A stretch of 64,000 nucleotides of DNA from Pseudoips prasinana (lineage: Eukaryota > Arthropoda > Insecta > Lepidoptera > Nolidae): positions 6,222,501 to 6,286,500 of the forward strand of contig OX621263.1 in assembly GCA_951640165.1 (NCBI GenBank). The letters run 5' to 3'. The notes beneath the pieces are model-generated. The model saw only the letters and a list, made by a program, of their open reading frames with translations. It searched no databases and was not told the DNA's origin. The translations under genes and the position numbers were made by a program. Every line of letters begins with the position of its first letter. The first letter of the stretch is position 1. Positions 1-11,209 of this stretch are shown piece by piece.

Positions 1-1290
1 GTGCATGCTGGCGCGATTTGCACATTGTATGTATTAACAAACACATAAATCCTTTTTGAATGTGTTACCCAATGGGAGCGAAGATATCAAAGATTGCGTA
101 AATACAATGTGTGCGTGTCTTTGTATTTATTCAGTGAGTCATTGTGTGCGTAAATTCATTTGGCGACACTTGGACTGCATAGCATATTAGTGGGACGGCC
201 TATCTCCTATTTTAGATATCTGTGGTTTATCTAATCATTGCAGAACTGAGTAAGAAGTTATTCGGAAGTTCAACATTAGAGTTTGGGCTCAGAACTCATA
301 AATAAAAGTATGAAAAAAACGCAAAATCGTGTTGGGGGTGATTCAGATACTCCTCGTTATAAAGTATTTAAATTTTGCGTTTGAACGTCAACTCGTCGGC
401 CACCCTGTATATCAGGCTTATTAGCCACATACTTAGATTATTTCGTCCTTTTTTCCTTATTTTTGTTAATGTTTGTGCTTACTTAAATAGCACACAGTTA
501 AACAAAAAATGTATTCTATTCTATTATATACGTCAGTAATAACGTAATAATCTAATGAATAACTTGTGAAAATATATTTCGCAATGGATTTCTTTTTACA
601 CCTAGAACAAATATACTTAATACGTCAAAATAAGTTTGCTTAAATCAGTTATAGAATCTAGATAAAATAAAATAATAAATAAAATAAAAAAAGTTTTTAT
701 TCACGTAGACTTTAAAAAAGCGGCTGTAAATAGCCAGAACATGTTTGTAGTAATATAGTTGTATACTTATTTCTAGTAACATAGATATTTAGGTACACAT
801 TGTATGAAAACATTTATAAAATTTATATTATTATAGCAATGATATTTAGCTATCTCGTATCAAGTTATTGTCAAGAGATTATGTTTAATTATCTAGTTTA
901 GGTCCAATATTTTTACTACATATTGTCGATGGTTCTGTCTATATTAAGGTATTATTATTATGACGGACCTTGCGTTAATAACGACGGTCGCGCTTTAAAG
1001 CTACCATCGGATCCAATGCGCCCCAACTGAGAAGACCCAGCGAAACAAACTCAGTGGGTCCATCTACTACCGGTTTCAACATGACCCAGTTGAGACGGTC
1101 CGGCGAAACATACTCAAGCGGGCATGAACACGGGATTTGGTCCAATTAGAGTAATTATTTAGTAGGCATATACAATATATGCTCGATCGGTTGTCTGAAT
1201 GCTTATTATTTTAGATTATATTTAGGTATACAAAAGAAAAACTTCGAAACAATAAATCATATACAGATAGTTCACGTAACTCAGCAGATC
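1..1290. other. Gene-free AT-rich stretch
   Basis: No coding region is supported. It is AT-rich apart from about 975-1140, where a more GC-rich segment contains two diverged direct copies of a phrase built on 'gacccagcgaaacaaactca' and 'ggtccggcgaaacatactca'. That segment looks like part of an unrecognised interspersed repeat. Confidence 0.5.
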
Positions 1291-1298
1291 AGTCATGT

Positions 1299-1925
1299 CT
1301 ATATGGCTACAAGATCTCCAGCGAGTAATGTGCAGGTAGGTAGTGAGAGCCAGACGTCTTTGTCATCGATAGCCATAAGTACACGTTTAATATGTGTTTT
1401 AAAACTTGTGTCAGGCAGATCAGTAATTAACCTAATACAATTTCCTAAAAATGATATATTAGTTTTGCTTACTCTAAAGCCTGGTATGGCTAGTTTGTTT
1501 TTATTCCTATTATTTATATTATGCAGTTCACTTTTCTTTTTATATTTATGAATATTTTTTCTAACAAACATTATATTATATTCCAATGGCACAGTAAGTA
1601 TATTTATTTCTTTAAACAAATTTCGCAACGAATCACGACTACCTAAACCATAAATGGCTCTGACTGCTCTTTTCTGCAGTACAAAAATAGTACCTATGTC
1701 AGCCGCCGAACCCCACAGCAGAATGCCATACGACATAATGCTATGAAAGTACGCGAAATACACTAATCTAGCACTTTGTTCATCTGACAATTGTCTTATT
1801 TTCCAGACAGCATAGGAAGCCGAACTTAATTTACCTGCTAACTTTTCAATCTGAGGACCCCATTGCAATTTTGAATCAAGTGTCAATCCTAAAAATAATC
1901 TAGATAACTCTTTATTGTACACCAA
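1299..1925 (-). pseudogene. LINE reverse transcriptase, C-terminal fragment (jockey/CR1-like)
   Basis: About 208 codons are open with no host gene around them. The reading resembles the region after the catalytic palm of non-LTR reverse transcriptases: an FLGLTLDSKLQWGPQI stretch, then an SSASYAVWKIRQL helix, the thumb-like YFAYFHSIMSYGILLWG segment and LQKRAVRAIYG. The catalytic FADD box, the endonuclease and ORF1 are absent, so it is a 5'-truncated or broken copy. The first codon is not an ATG-defined start; the frame simply runs in from missing upstream sequence. The clade is inferred from these phrases alone. Confidence 0.8.
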
Positions 1926-1944
1926 GTAAAATAAAATATAAGGA

Positions 1945-2040
1945 ACAAGTATGCATTACAGAAATGTACAATATGCGGCGTTATCACTAAATGTGATCTC
2001 TTCCAGACAACCTAGGCAGGGATTGGAGTATGGAATAAAA
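1945..2040. repeat. Interspersed repeat with 'gcgatctcttccagacaacc' core, copy 1
   Basis: A conserved block (gcggcgttatcactaaatg, then atctcttccagacaacct) recurs near 30575-30650, 51580-51640 and 57655-57715. At 51510 and 57205 the related copies lie close to an 'acactttattgtac' phrase. This is probably the 3' non-coding part of a LINE. Confidence 0.6.
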
Positions 2041-2690
2041 GAGTTGCGGTAGTTGTCAGTGTACAAAAATGATGACATGGTACGCACTGGTACCATGACT
2101 TAAACAGTGAACTTAATACGCTACAAACTTATACTTAACTTACATGTTACATAACATCTATACTATATATAACTATATATAAATAAATACATAAAAATAT
2201 ATACATTCTTGAAAATTGTAACCATAATGTACACAAGAGCTATTTTTAATACTGAAGTTCTAGACCAATTAAAAGTAATCAATTTGTACTTTGTTGAAGA
2301 GACAAGTAGTGTTCTTTACATCCTTATGACCGTTTTATTGCAATCAGTTTTCATCGCATACTAATTTCCTAATAATTATTCATCTAATCTTATTAATTAA
2401 TTAAGGGCATATATGTGTATGTACACCACGTTTCTAAAACGCGCCGTTGACGCGCGTTTATAGCGATACAGACGCGATACGCACGCAAGTCAGACACAGC
2501 CTAGCGCAAGTAGACCTTTCAAACGAACGACAACAAATTGCTTTAAAAACGTGGAGTGCACAGGCTCTAAGCTAGGCCTGTTTCAGGACACCAGATTAGT
2601 GGATGGGCCTTTAACATTTTCATTTCCTAGATTATGAACTAAATCGCTGATAGAGCAATAATATATCCAATTTTTTCTAGAAAAAAAAAT
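2040..2690. other. Gene-free stretch with a short CpG-rich patch
   Basis: No gene is seen. About 2430-2620 is clearly richer in CpG than its surroundings (aaaacgcgccgttgacgcgc and following). It has the look of a small inserted repeat, but no terminal repeats could be identified. Confidence 0.4.
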
Positions 2691-2696
2691 TGTTCA

Positions 2697-2891
2697 TTGA
2701 TAGATTGTTATGACATGAGAGAAATGTGGAAGATAAACGCAAGAAGAAACAGAGGAAGACCGAGAAGAAAGTTTACTGATAAACTTAAAGAAAAATTACA
2801 AGTGGACAGTTATCAAGAAGCAAAAGAGATGAGAAAAGCCTCTACAACGGGAGAAATGGAGAATGCTACACAGACAAATGCCAAGTACTAA
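2697..2891 (+). pseudogene. LINE (RTE-like) C-terminal remnant
   Basis: A short open frame contains RGRPRRKFTDKLKEKL. This is the Arg-rich 'RGRPRR' signature that precedes the C-terminus of RTE-type reverse transcriptases. The more complete copy at 49026-49499 carries the related phrase GRGRPRRTFSDQIG. The frame ends in degenerate sequence and nothing upstream encodes RT or endonuclease. Confidence 0.6.
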
Positions 2892-3169
2892 AATTTTGGA
2901 TGGACGGAGGTTATTCAACACGATTTATGCTACACGGACGTAATAATAACCACTGAATCAACAAGCCAAAACAATAAAATATGGATTAACTAGCGGTATC
3001 AGGTTTCAATAGCGTCACATAAAGGGGGCGTTTTTATTACGCTGAATAGTTTTTCATTCGATACTTGATAGGTATGTAAGACGACCTTTACGTCTGCGCT
3101 GTTTAAAACCCAGACTACATCCACTATCCCAGACTGACTGTATCATCTCACACATTTAGATTATCAGAT

Positions 3170-3490
3170 CATCATCATATCAGCCGAAAAATGTCCACAG
3201 CCGGACAAAGACTTCCCTAAGGATCTTCAAACTGACCGGTTTGGCGCTGCAGTATCAAGCGGCTTCTATCAATCCTCACAAAATCATTGATCCATCTTGT
3301 AGAGGGCCTACTCACGTTGCGTTTACAAAACGAAAGATGTCTACTGTTGGCATACCGCGACCTTCGTAAGATGGGCAGTTCACCTTATGGGGAGGTCTTC
3401 CAGTTCTTAGTCGCTGTCGTGGTCGATTTCAGAATCTTTCTGCCCTAACGGCCGTCGGTTCTACGAGCTATGTGCCCCGCCCACTGCCAC
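3170..3490 (-). repeat. RTE-B LINE 3' fragment
   Basis: Reads 'catcatatcagccgaaaaat' and onward. This is the reverse complement of the 3' end of the RTE family best seen at 45060-45440 (+), here much decayed. The orientation is set by the ATG-rich tail lying on the left. Confidence 0.65.
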
Positions 3491-3524
3491 TACATTTCGG
3501 CAATAATTGCCGAAATGTAGTGGC
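3485..3524. repeat. Short near-perfect palindrome
   Basis: The arm ccactacatttcggcaat is followed directly by its reverse complement attgccgaaatgtagtgg. It lies at the junction between the RTE-B fragment on the left and a different repeat (family L) on the right, so it probably arose at an insertion or inversion joint. Confidence 0.7.
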
Positions 3525-3730
3525 GTGGGTGTCGTGAAAGGCGACTTAGGGATATAGCATGTAATGGGCAGCAGCGTCACCTGCGTACCAGCTGCTGCCT
3601 CACTGCGGTCGCCAACCATGCCTAGCTCGATGACGTAGGCAAAACCCCCCATGGCAACTTTGAAGAAACTTTTAGGAGAGGGTTATGTCCAGCGGTGGAC
3701 TATATTAGATTGATGAGGATGATGATGCTG
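3525..3730 (+). repeat. Interspersed repeat family L, copy
   Basis: Contains 'gtgtcgtgaaaggcgactta', 'ctgcggtcgccaac' and 'gtccagcggtggactatat', and ends in a (GAT)n-like tail. The same ordered blocks occur at 34940-35175, 40035-40290, 46300-46435, 50885-50985, 61615-61835 and 63740-63930. It resembles the 3' end of a LINE with a trinucleotide tail. Confidence 0.65.
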
Positions 3731-3774
3731 TTGATAATCATCTTTTATTTTCCAATAATTACCTATCTTAATTT

Positions 3775-4290
3775 TGGGGGTTCCCGATTCATAGAACAGA
3801 AACTAAAAAAAAAATTTTCATCGTACCCATACACGTGGGGTATCTATGGATAGGTCTTCAAAAAACGGCATACGGAACGGAAACTGCAATATCACGGTTT
3901 ATAATATCAGTTTTTTAGGGTTCCGTAGCCAAATGGCAAAAAACGGAACCCTTAGATTCGTCATGTCTGTCTGTCTGTCCGTCCGTATCTCACAGTCCCT
4001 TTTTTTCGAAACTATAAGAGCTGTACTGTTTAAACTTGGTAAATAGATGTATTCGGTGAACCGCATTAAGATTTTTACACAAAAAGATCAATAATTTCTA
4101 TATATGGATGGGGACCCCCATCCATACATAGAACTAAAACTCAATTTTTTTTCATCGCACCTATACCTGTGGGGTTTCATGGATAGGTCTTCAAAAATGA
4201 TATTGAGGTATCTATTATATTTTTTTTTAAACTGAGTTTGCCCGAGAGATACTTCCAAAGTGGTAAAATCAACATTTTTCCACCACCTCC
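3775..4290 (-). repeat. Interspersed element C, 3' half (split copy)
   Basis: Matches, in reverse, the right half of the intact copy at 59440-59997. It contains the CTGTCTGTC(CGTC) run, 'ctataagagctgtactgttt' and the terminal 'agggttccgta'. The left half of the same element lies at 6085-6350, with a LINE between the two. Confidence 0.75.
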
Positions 4291-4339
4291 GTAATTGATC
4301 ATGTAACCAAAACCAACACTATCAACTTTCTAGATGGTT

Positions 4340-5953
4340 TAACGCGCTCTAACATTAATTCATTTCACTTTTCTCCAGTCGATATGAAAGATATCAAAAA
4401 TATTTTCCTTTCCATTAAATCCAATGCTGTTGGATGCGATAACATCAGCCGACGCATGTTAATCCCAATCCTGGACCACATCCTATCTGCGATATGACAT
4501 ATAATATCATAAATGTCTCCCTTGAGTCTAGTACTTTTCCCAATTTATGGCGTAAAGCGTATGTCCTTCCACTTCCCAAAGTTTCAAGTCCGGCACTCCT
4601 CAGTCATTATTGTTGAGTCATAGTTACTTGATTAAAGAAAGTTCTATTCTATTCTATTCTATTATCGCCCCATTTCCATTCTCCCCTTTCTATCCAAAGT
4701 CCTTGAGTCATCTGTCCATACAAAACTTTCCTATTTCATCTTTACCAACATCCTAATAAGTCCCTTCCAATCTGGGTTTAGACCCAGTCATAGCACCACA
4801 ACCGCTCTCCTAAAAGTGACTGGTGATATTAGGGCAGGTATGGAGGACACAAATGTCACTATTCTGCTCTTGGTCGACTTCTCCAATGCCTTTAATACCA
4901 TCAATCACGATATCCTTTTATCTATCCTCTCTCATCTTATGGTATCTGACGAATCACTGGAATGGTTCTCTTCTTATCTTCGGGGGCGCCAGCAGTTAGT
5001 TTGCGTTGATGAGGTTACATCCGATTGGTGTAATTTAAATACTGGCGTTCCTCAAGGCGGTATTCTCTCACCTCTCTTGTTTTCTGTGTTTATAAATCTA
5101 TTAACCCATGATCTTCAGTGTTCGTATCATCTTATGCCGATGACCTACAACTTTACGCTCAGGCAAGCATAGACAGAATACCTGACGCAGTCAACAAAGT
5201 CAACCAAGATCTCGACTTCATCCATAACTGGTCAGTTAGATTTGGACTGACAGTTAATTCCCTAAAATGCCAAGCTATTCTATTGGGCAGTTCCCGAGTG
5301 TTGAGTAAATTGGATATGAACAATCTTGACCCAATAAAATTCAACCAGTCCATAATCCCTTTAAGTCAAAAGATTAAGAACCTTGGGCTGATTATTGACT
5401 CAACTTTAAGCTGGCAAAATCAGGTAGCAAGCGTCAGTCAAAGAGTAACTGGGATCTTGCGGATGCTATATAGGCTAAAACACTTCTTACCGTCTGAGAC
5501 AAAAGTGATGCTCGCACAGGCCCTACTTATTCCCATAATCGACTATGGTGATGTGTGCTACTTTGACCTGAATGCAGATCAGCTCAATAAACTTGACCGT
5601 CTTCTGAATAACTGCATTCGATTCATATTCAATCTACGTAAGTATGACCATGTGTCCTCTTATACACGTCAATTAAATTGGATGCCTATTCGTCACTGCA
5701 GGCACTTACCACTCTATTTTCTTTTCTTGGCTCTCCTTCTCCTTATTTAATCCCCTATTTTAAGTATCAGTTCTCAAACCATAATAAAAATCTGCGGTCA
5801 TCCCATAACCGTCTTCGCCAGTGCCCATTACATCGCACTGATTTTCTCACTCTTCATTCTTCGTTCAATCTATCCTTCTCTGGAATGCGCTACCTCCGGA
5901 AATCAGAATGTCTAAGACTGGTTTCACTTTTAAAACGAAATCACGGGCACTAA
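4340..5953 (+). pseudogene. LINE reverse transcriptase, frameshifted
   Basis: Three overlapping frames (4816-5172, 5118-5750, 5678-5953) plus preceding broken sequence encode one RT domain. In order are the FQSGFRPSHST region, LLLVDFSNAFNTINHDIL (palm A, first catalytic Asp), NTGVPQGGILSPLLFSVFIN (palm B) and SYADDLQLYAQ (palm C, YADD catalytic pair). Next come LGLIIDSTLSW and the thumb-like ALLIPIIDYG. Palm B and YADD lie in different frames, with the shift between about 5118 and 5172. A stop is also visible near 4497. It is therefore inactive but young enough that every motif is readable. Confidence 0.88.
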
Positions 5954-6028
5954 TTTTCAAAAAAATTAATGCTGAAGAATGTCATCAGTAATTACTTATA
6001 TATTATTTGGCAATATATTTATTTATAA

Positions 6029-6031
<3 letters not shown>

Positions 6032-6078
<47 letters not shown>
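6032..6078. repeat. (TA)n microsatellite
   Basis: An almost pure AT-dinucleotide run within the 3' region of the LINE. Confidence 0.9.
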
Positions 6079-6080
<2 letters not shown>

Positions 6081-6084
6081 TGTG

Positions 6085-6350
6085 CAAAAGTAATAAATAA
6101 ATAAAATGAGTGTCCCCCCCCCTGTAACTTCTAAAATAAAAGAATGATAAAACTAAACAAAATATATGATATACAAACTAACAACGAAAATTGGTTTGAA
6201 CGAGATCTAGCAAATAGTTTTTTTTAATACGTCATTAATCGTAAACCGCAATTTGCTTTCATTTAATCAACTGAAATACTTGCTGCTACGGAATCCTTCA
6301 TGGGCGAGTCCGACTCGCACTTGGGCGGTTTTATTTTTAAAGACAACGCC
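6085..6350 (-). repeat. Interspersed element C, 5' half (split copy)
   Basis: The reverse complement begins with the 'ccgcccaagtgcgagtcgga' phrase, matching the start of the 59440 copy, and runs to 'gaagttacaggggggg'. The element resumes at about 4290 beyond the inserted LINE. Confidence 0.75.
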
Positions 6351-6354
6351 CGCA

Positions 6355-6572
6355 CTATGACTAATCCCTGTGTCACGTGGATACTTTACAAACTATGATG
6401 TAACTTGTGTCCATCCATTATATGTTTATATAATAGATGGACACAAATTACATCCAGCCAGACTGAGAACAACTATTTATGGGTCACACGAATAGTTGTC
6501 CGGCGCGGGACTCGAACCCTCGACACGAAGAGGCGAGCCGATAGTCTTAGCCGCTGCGCCACACTTGCAGTC
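6355..6572 (-). repeat. tRNA-derived SINE, family D
   Basis: Read on the minus strand, the head has pol III box A-like 'tggcgcagcggctaag' and box B-like 'ggttcgagtcccgc', then a body with 'aactattcgtgtgacccataaa'. Other copies are near 23620-23757 (-), 42160-42300 (+), 51245-51402 (-) and 57297-57485 (-). A small hairpin (gtgtccatccattata and its complement) lies at about 6409-6447. Confidence 0.8.
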
Positions 6573-6765
6573 AATTTCTGTTGAGAAAATTTCTCAATAT
6601 CAATCCATAACATGATTCGATCTCGCCGGGAAACTGCTAAGCGGCGCCGAACCGGTTTCCACTATGCCTCGCGCTGTCGAGAACACACATCGTGCATCAA
6701 AATATATGCGAACAGGTGTTTATCTACCGCTGTTAGCCACATTTGAAGTACATATTATAAAATGA

Positions 6766-6806
6766 GGAATCATATGTACTTAAGGATTAAGTACATATGA
6801 TTCCTT
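6766..6806. repeat. Short inverted repeat
   Basis: aggaatcatatgtacttaa and its reverse complement are separated by 3-4 bases. No flanking gene gives it a function. Confidence 0.7.
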
Positions 6807-7320
6807 CCGAAGTGTTAAAAGCGAATGTGAGTGCCAATACAAACCACTCTGGGTTTAATGGCACAAAACAAAATAATAATGTATCGAAAATATATAAAAT
6901 AAATAAATATAAAATAAAAAAAAACATAGCCTCTCCATTGCTGATTGGGTGACCACTCCCCATTAATAAGGCCCAAAATGAGCGACCACGTCTCTTTGAT
7001 TTGACCAGTAGGGCATCATAAATACATAATAATAATAAGCTCCCCCGCCGCCGGGGGAGCTCTGTTTTTTACGTATTTATTTGTGTATTATTGATATGAA
7101 ATGAAATTTTTATTCAGCACTTGGGTATTAACATACACTTGGACTTGTCAAAGTCACAATGCAGTACATAAACATAGTAGATAGTAAAAAGTTACAAAAA
7201 AAAATTAATTTGTCAGTCCGTGCGGTTTGTTTTGTCTTATATATTGATTTTATAAGAATAAATATGTATTAAATATGAAAATAAATAAATAAGTTGGAAT
7301 AATAATAATATAATAATAAT

Positions 7321-7563
7321 ATCTCGGGACAATGTCACACAGATCATCCTTGCCCCAAACTAAGCAAAGCTTGTACTATGGGTACCAGGTGACGATATAC
7401 ATACTTATATAGATATATAAATACTTATATACATAGAAAACATCCATGACTCAGAAACAAATATTCGTGCTCATCACACAAATATTTGCACCTACCGGGA
7501 TTCGAACCCAGGACCACCAGCTTCGTAGGCAGGAGCACTACCAACTAGGCTACGGTGATCGTC
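7321..7563 (-). repeat. tRNA-derived SINE, family F
   Basis: A full-length minus-strand copy. The head includes 'cctagttggtagtgctcctg' (box A side) and 'ggttcgaatcccgg' (box B). The body ends in 'tgtgtgacattgtcc'. Near-identical plus copies lie at 38574-38825 and 59096-59340, and a truncated minus copy at 18367-18510. Confidence 0.85.
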
Positions 7564-7724
7564 AAATACATGTAACTGAAATAGCTATATTGATTACGAA
7601 ATGACGTCACTAACTGTAAACAAGTAAATAACATTAACGGTAATTTATTTTCACACTGCTTGCGTCATGCTTGAACTAAATCTGAAGTAGAAATCCAATC
7701 GATAACGGAGTAATTGTGATCGAC

Positions 7725-7900
7725 TGCATCGTTGGTCTAGCGGTAGCGTGTTCAACCGCAGAGAACGAGGTCCTGGGTTTAAATCCCGGGTCGGTCCAAA
7801 AGTGATTTTAGGACTTTTCTGTAAAAAGAAAATTTCTCACCATCAGCCCGAAGTCTGGGAGTTGTCGGTATTATACCCCACGCCAATTGGCCATAAAGTG
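7725..7900 (+). repeat. tRNA-derived SINE, family G (5' part)
   Basis: Box A-like 'ttggtctagcggtagcgtg' and box B-like 'gggtttaaatcccgggtcgg' are followed by 'cagcccgaagtctgggag'. The fullest copy is at 47430-47800. This is a SINE head, not a functional tRNA, because it lacks a convincing acceptor stem and is followed by the SINE body. Confidence 0.8.
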
Positions 7901-8437
7901 TACCTCCTGCACAATGATCACATTCCTCTCCGAAATTAAAAGCAAAGCAACATCTGTTAACCCTCACATTCCGCTGCGATATTAAAAGCGCTGACTTTTT
8001 AATCAGGACCTTTTTTCTCCGGGTGCAGTCTTTGAGTATTGAATGACCGGAGCTAGCACATGTCACGGGTGACTTCTGGAGATCCAAATATAACGCTATT
8101 CTTAAGTATTATTGCCCAGGTTTATTGTGGAGTAACCTTTATTCTACCTTATCAATGCTTTATTATACTCAGTTTACATTCCTATCAATAAACTGTTCTC
8201 CTCGATACTCAATTTTATAAACAAGATCGCTTATTTTCATTTCCTTTTATTGTCCGGTATAGTAGTAAAAGCCTCCTAATCTGTCAATGTCCTTTTAAAA
8301 CAACATAACCAATTGGCTCGTAACAACAATGTAATTTATTTTCGCACTGCTTGCGTCATGCTTGAACTAAATATGTCGTAGAAATCCAATCGATAATACA
8401 GTAATTGTGATTCCGTATGTCTTTATCAGTTTTATCG
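7900..8437. other. Gene-free stretch
   Basis: No gene is supported. Phrases near 8330-8410 (cactgcttgcgtcatgcttg, aatccaatcgataa) repeat those at 7650-7715, so an unrecognised repeat flanks the SINE on both sides. Confidence 0.45.
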
Positions 8438-8576
8438 TACAGACGCCAGCACATTAATCTACCCCAATCTGTCAAATTTCCCCAATTGAAAGTGAACCTT
8501 ATGCTTTTGTGATAAAGTTGAAAATTTATAAAAGAAATTTGACAGATTGGGGTAGCTGGATGTGCTGGCGTCTGTA
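8438..8576. mobile_element. Foldback MITE family H, copy 1
   Basis: About 139 bp with long terminal inverted repeats starting TACAGACGCCAGCACAT and containing 'ctaccccaatctgtcaaa'. A TA dinucleotide lies at each end, as expected for a Tc1/mariner-type non-autonomous element. It has no coding capacity. Four further copies are at 15010, 21403, 22024 and 52667. Confidence 0.88.
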
Positions 8577-8585
8577 CATGTGGAC

Positions 8586-8975
8586 TAGGGTTGCCAACTT
8601 TTTTTGACTAGAAATAAAGTATATTCAGGTCTATGAAGAAAATTAAACAGTATTTTAGAAAAATGAACGGTATTTTAATTATTTACTAATTTGACTTATC
8701 TTATCTTATCTTTGATGGGGTGTACTTGCGTACAGCACTTCGACCCTTCAGGATCTTTTGTACTATCCCCCACTGATTTTAGTCTATCCCTAAAGCCTGA
8801 ATTTAACTTACTAACTAACACAACTTACTAATTTAAGTGTGAAGTGAAGTGTAGGCCCCCTGACTCAATAAATGTCAACAGTATTTTTTATACTTTATTT
8901 CGGTTCAACAGTAAAAAGTATAATTTAGAGATAAACAGTATAATACTGTTCAAAACAGTATAGTTAGCAACCCTA
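8586..8975. mobile_element. TIR element R interrupted by a LINE tail
   Basis: The ends are 'tagggttgccaac' and its near complement 'gttagcaacccta', with TA at both borders. The interior repeats 'cagtattttagaaaaatgaac'-like sequence. A related partial copy is at 50640-50890. A jockey-like LINE 3' end (8696-8830) sits inside it. Confidence 0.65.
8696..8830 (-). repeat. LINE family N 3' end
   Basis: Matches 61018-61110: (TTATC)n followed by 'gtacagcacttcgaccctt', 'ttttgtactatcccccac' and 'tctatccctaaagcc'. The short repeat is the 3' tail of a minus-strand LINE whose coding end is seen at 61270-61620. Confidence 0.75.
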
Positions 8976-8989
8976 GGTGTGGACTGTGT

Positions 8990-10205
8990 GTTAACTTTTC
9001 TTTTTTTTTTTGTTAAGGCAGGGGGAATACCTTCGCATGCCACCCGCAAAAAGTGTCTGCGGGTGGGTATGTCGGACTCGCACCGACTAAACCTACCTGC
9101 CGTAGACTCTCTTGGCGCCTGATGGGGGACTCCCGGGAACGCGGGTATGCTGCTCCGGTACCCCCCTTTTGCGCCATGTCCCAGATGGTCAGGACACGTA
9201 CCCTGGAAGGACTCTTTTGGATTGCCCTCCCCTATTGCCGACTCCTGCCAGTACGGCACAGTGACTGCGCCACAGACAGATCGCTGTCATCCCGGAGCTG
9301 CTTGTAAATGGCGGCAGTAGAGGACACTTCTCACACTGCCGCCGCGGCCCCGAGGGGAGTTGGGCTAACGGCTGCCGCCGCCCCGACGCCTCCTCCGCCT
9401 ACGAGCGGGATCGGCTCGTTCCCGATCCCGCTCGGCGGCCTCCTTCTGCAGCAAGACTGCCTCACAGAAGGAGACCACGGCGTCCCATTTGGTGGAGTCG
9501 CCAGTCAGCATCGCATACACCACTGCTGGCGGCGAAAGATCCCCTCCGATCTCAGCGACCAGGACTCGCCTCTCGGCCTCCTAGGCCGGGCACTCCTCCA
9601 GTGTTACTGGGCAGAGTCCAGGTCACTCCCGCAATGGTGACAATGTGTCGTCAGTTCTCGGCCGATCCGACTCAGATACTCACCGAAACACCCGTATCTG
9701 AGTCAGTCTGTAGGTGACGTAACTGCCCTTCCTTCCCACCCAGGCCTCGAGGTGGGGCAGGATAGCACCAACGGCACGTTGGCGCGCGTTTAGTCGCAAC
9801 TTAAGCCGTGCGCGCCACTGAGTTAGTACGCGCCGGTGTGCATCCCGTCTATACGCAATGAGCGTCCGGTCTGGCGCCCCCCCGATCCCCTGGCGGACGC
9901 GTATTTCGGTAAAAACCGCGTCGACCGCCGCCAGTAGATCGAAAGGCAGGAGGCGCGCCAGGAGTGTCGCCGCCTCAAAGGATACCGTCCGTAACCTCGT
10001 GCGATCCGTATGGCCACCACACGCTGCAGGCTATTAAGAATAGCTCTGCAGCGGGAGGCACCCGTCAGGCGTTCAGACCAGACGGGCGCCCCGCACAGAG
10101 CCATGGATCGCGCGACTCCTCCGTAGAGGCGGCGAACTAGTGGACCCCCGAGGTTCGGCAACAACCGGTGTAACGCGCCGGTTACCCGGCGCACTCAGGG
10201 GGCGG
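8990..10205 (-). mobile_element. R1-type LINE, 3' fragment
   Basis: A GC-rich island in AT-rich DNA. Its lower-coordinate part (8995-9620) matches 46523-47060 in the opposite orientation, including the terminal 'gcgggtggcatgcgaagg' region next to a T-run, which is a poly(A) tail on the minus strand. The upper part encodes the RT C-terminus listed separately. A further 3' end fragment is at 63925-64000. Confidence 0.8.
9823..10194 (-). pseudogene. R1-type reverse transcriptase C-terminal fragment
   Basis: About 123 codons. The LLPNLGGPLVRRLYGGVARS region followed by MALCGAPVW and LQRVVAIRIARGY is the sequence that follows the RT palm in R1-clade LINEs. The catalytic motifs lie upstream and are missing. 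It runs directly into the GC-rich 3' region, consistent with a 5'-truncated copy. Confidence 0.78.
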
Positions 10206-11040
10206 ACTGTAGTTAACCTGGTGTCAAACTTATTATTATTATTTTTAATCAGGCAGGCAGTTGAAACAACTTTGACAACATTTCATATTTTTAACTGGCA
10301 TGTATTATTGCGTTATGTAAAAGTAAATCCAAAACTCGGGCACCCATATTTTTCCTTTATGCGAAGTTATGAACTTTTCATTCATAATTTCAACTTTGAA
10401 ATTCGATGTATTCTAAAAAGACGTAAACGGCAAATGACGTCATACATACGGTGGAATAGCCCTCGATCTTTGCTTTAATGTAACCCGTCAAAAAAAATCA
10501 CTGTCTTGTCAAACGCGTTGGTGCCTAAACGTGCTTACGTTTGTTTAATGTTTCCAATTTCAAATTAAATTAAAATCGTCAATATTAAATTCGTTTCCAG
10601 TGTTATTATCCTTATTATGTTTCATTAAATCACCATGAAAGTTTCGAAATTTAAAACCGTGAGTGACAATTGACAATTTGACATGTCTTGTTTGACATTA
10701 ATGTTTTCGTTTAAAACATTGGAATGCTTAGGCAAAGGAAACTACCTCGTCCACCGTATAAGTGACGTCATCAAACCTTTTTTAGTTTTTATTTTTTCCT
10801 CAGAAATGAAGAAGTAAAAAAATAAAATAAAAATATATTTGAACTCAGAATACAAAAATAAAGAAATGGTATTTTTGTTTTAAGGTGGTGTCATTTTTGA
10901 AATGTTGTCATACACTGAGTTAGCTGGTAGTTTTTGTTTTTATTATGTGCTAGTGTCTAGTCTGTTCTTAAAAAACTTGTTCAATAAAGTACTCTTTGAA
11001 GTAAAACTTCTAATTATGCATGTGTAGGCAGCTGATATAT
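10206..11040. other. Gene-free AT-rich stretch
   Basis: No coding region is supported. It holds (TTA)n at about 10230 and AT-rich unique-looking sequence with no terminal repeats I can pair. The phrase at 11040-11120 (acaaggggtgaggtcacaga) resembles the repeat following each gene-A pseudocopy near 13140 and 13755. Confidence 0.4.
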
Positions 11041-11209
11041 GAAGGTTAGATTACAGAATGGATGGCTGCTATCAATAGACAAGGGGTGAGGTCACAGACT
11101 GAGTGGTTACTCTTATTAATCACGACGCAGTCTCTAGCACAATTATTGGTCTCTCCTTATTATCAATGGGGCGCGGTCATACATAACGTGGGCTCGCTTT
11201 AATTCATAT

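Larger units (their letters stand above)
4291..6100 (+). mobile_element. 5'-truncated jockey/CR1-like LINE
   Basis: A non-LTR retrotransposon interrupts element C. Its left boundary is approximate. It carries RT sequence (separate entry), then an AT-rich 3' end with a (TA)n run at about 6032-6078 and a terminal 'taataaataaataaa'. The ORF is broken by at least one frameshift and one internal stop. A (ttcta)n-bearing insertion of about 60 bp sits near 4608-4664. Confidence 0.75.

Noticed and set aside
7725..7800. Possible tRNA genes at the SINE heads (also at 16690, 19861, 38574, 47430, 51340, 59096)
   Set aside because: They have A and B box-like sequences but poor acceptor pairing. Each runs into a conserved SINE body and is present in many copies.
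9053..9640. GC-rich plus-strand ORFs of 84-110 codons
   Set aside because: They lie antisense to the 3' region of an R1-type LINE and have a counterpart at 46523-47060 where the frames are not kept.
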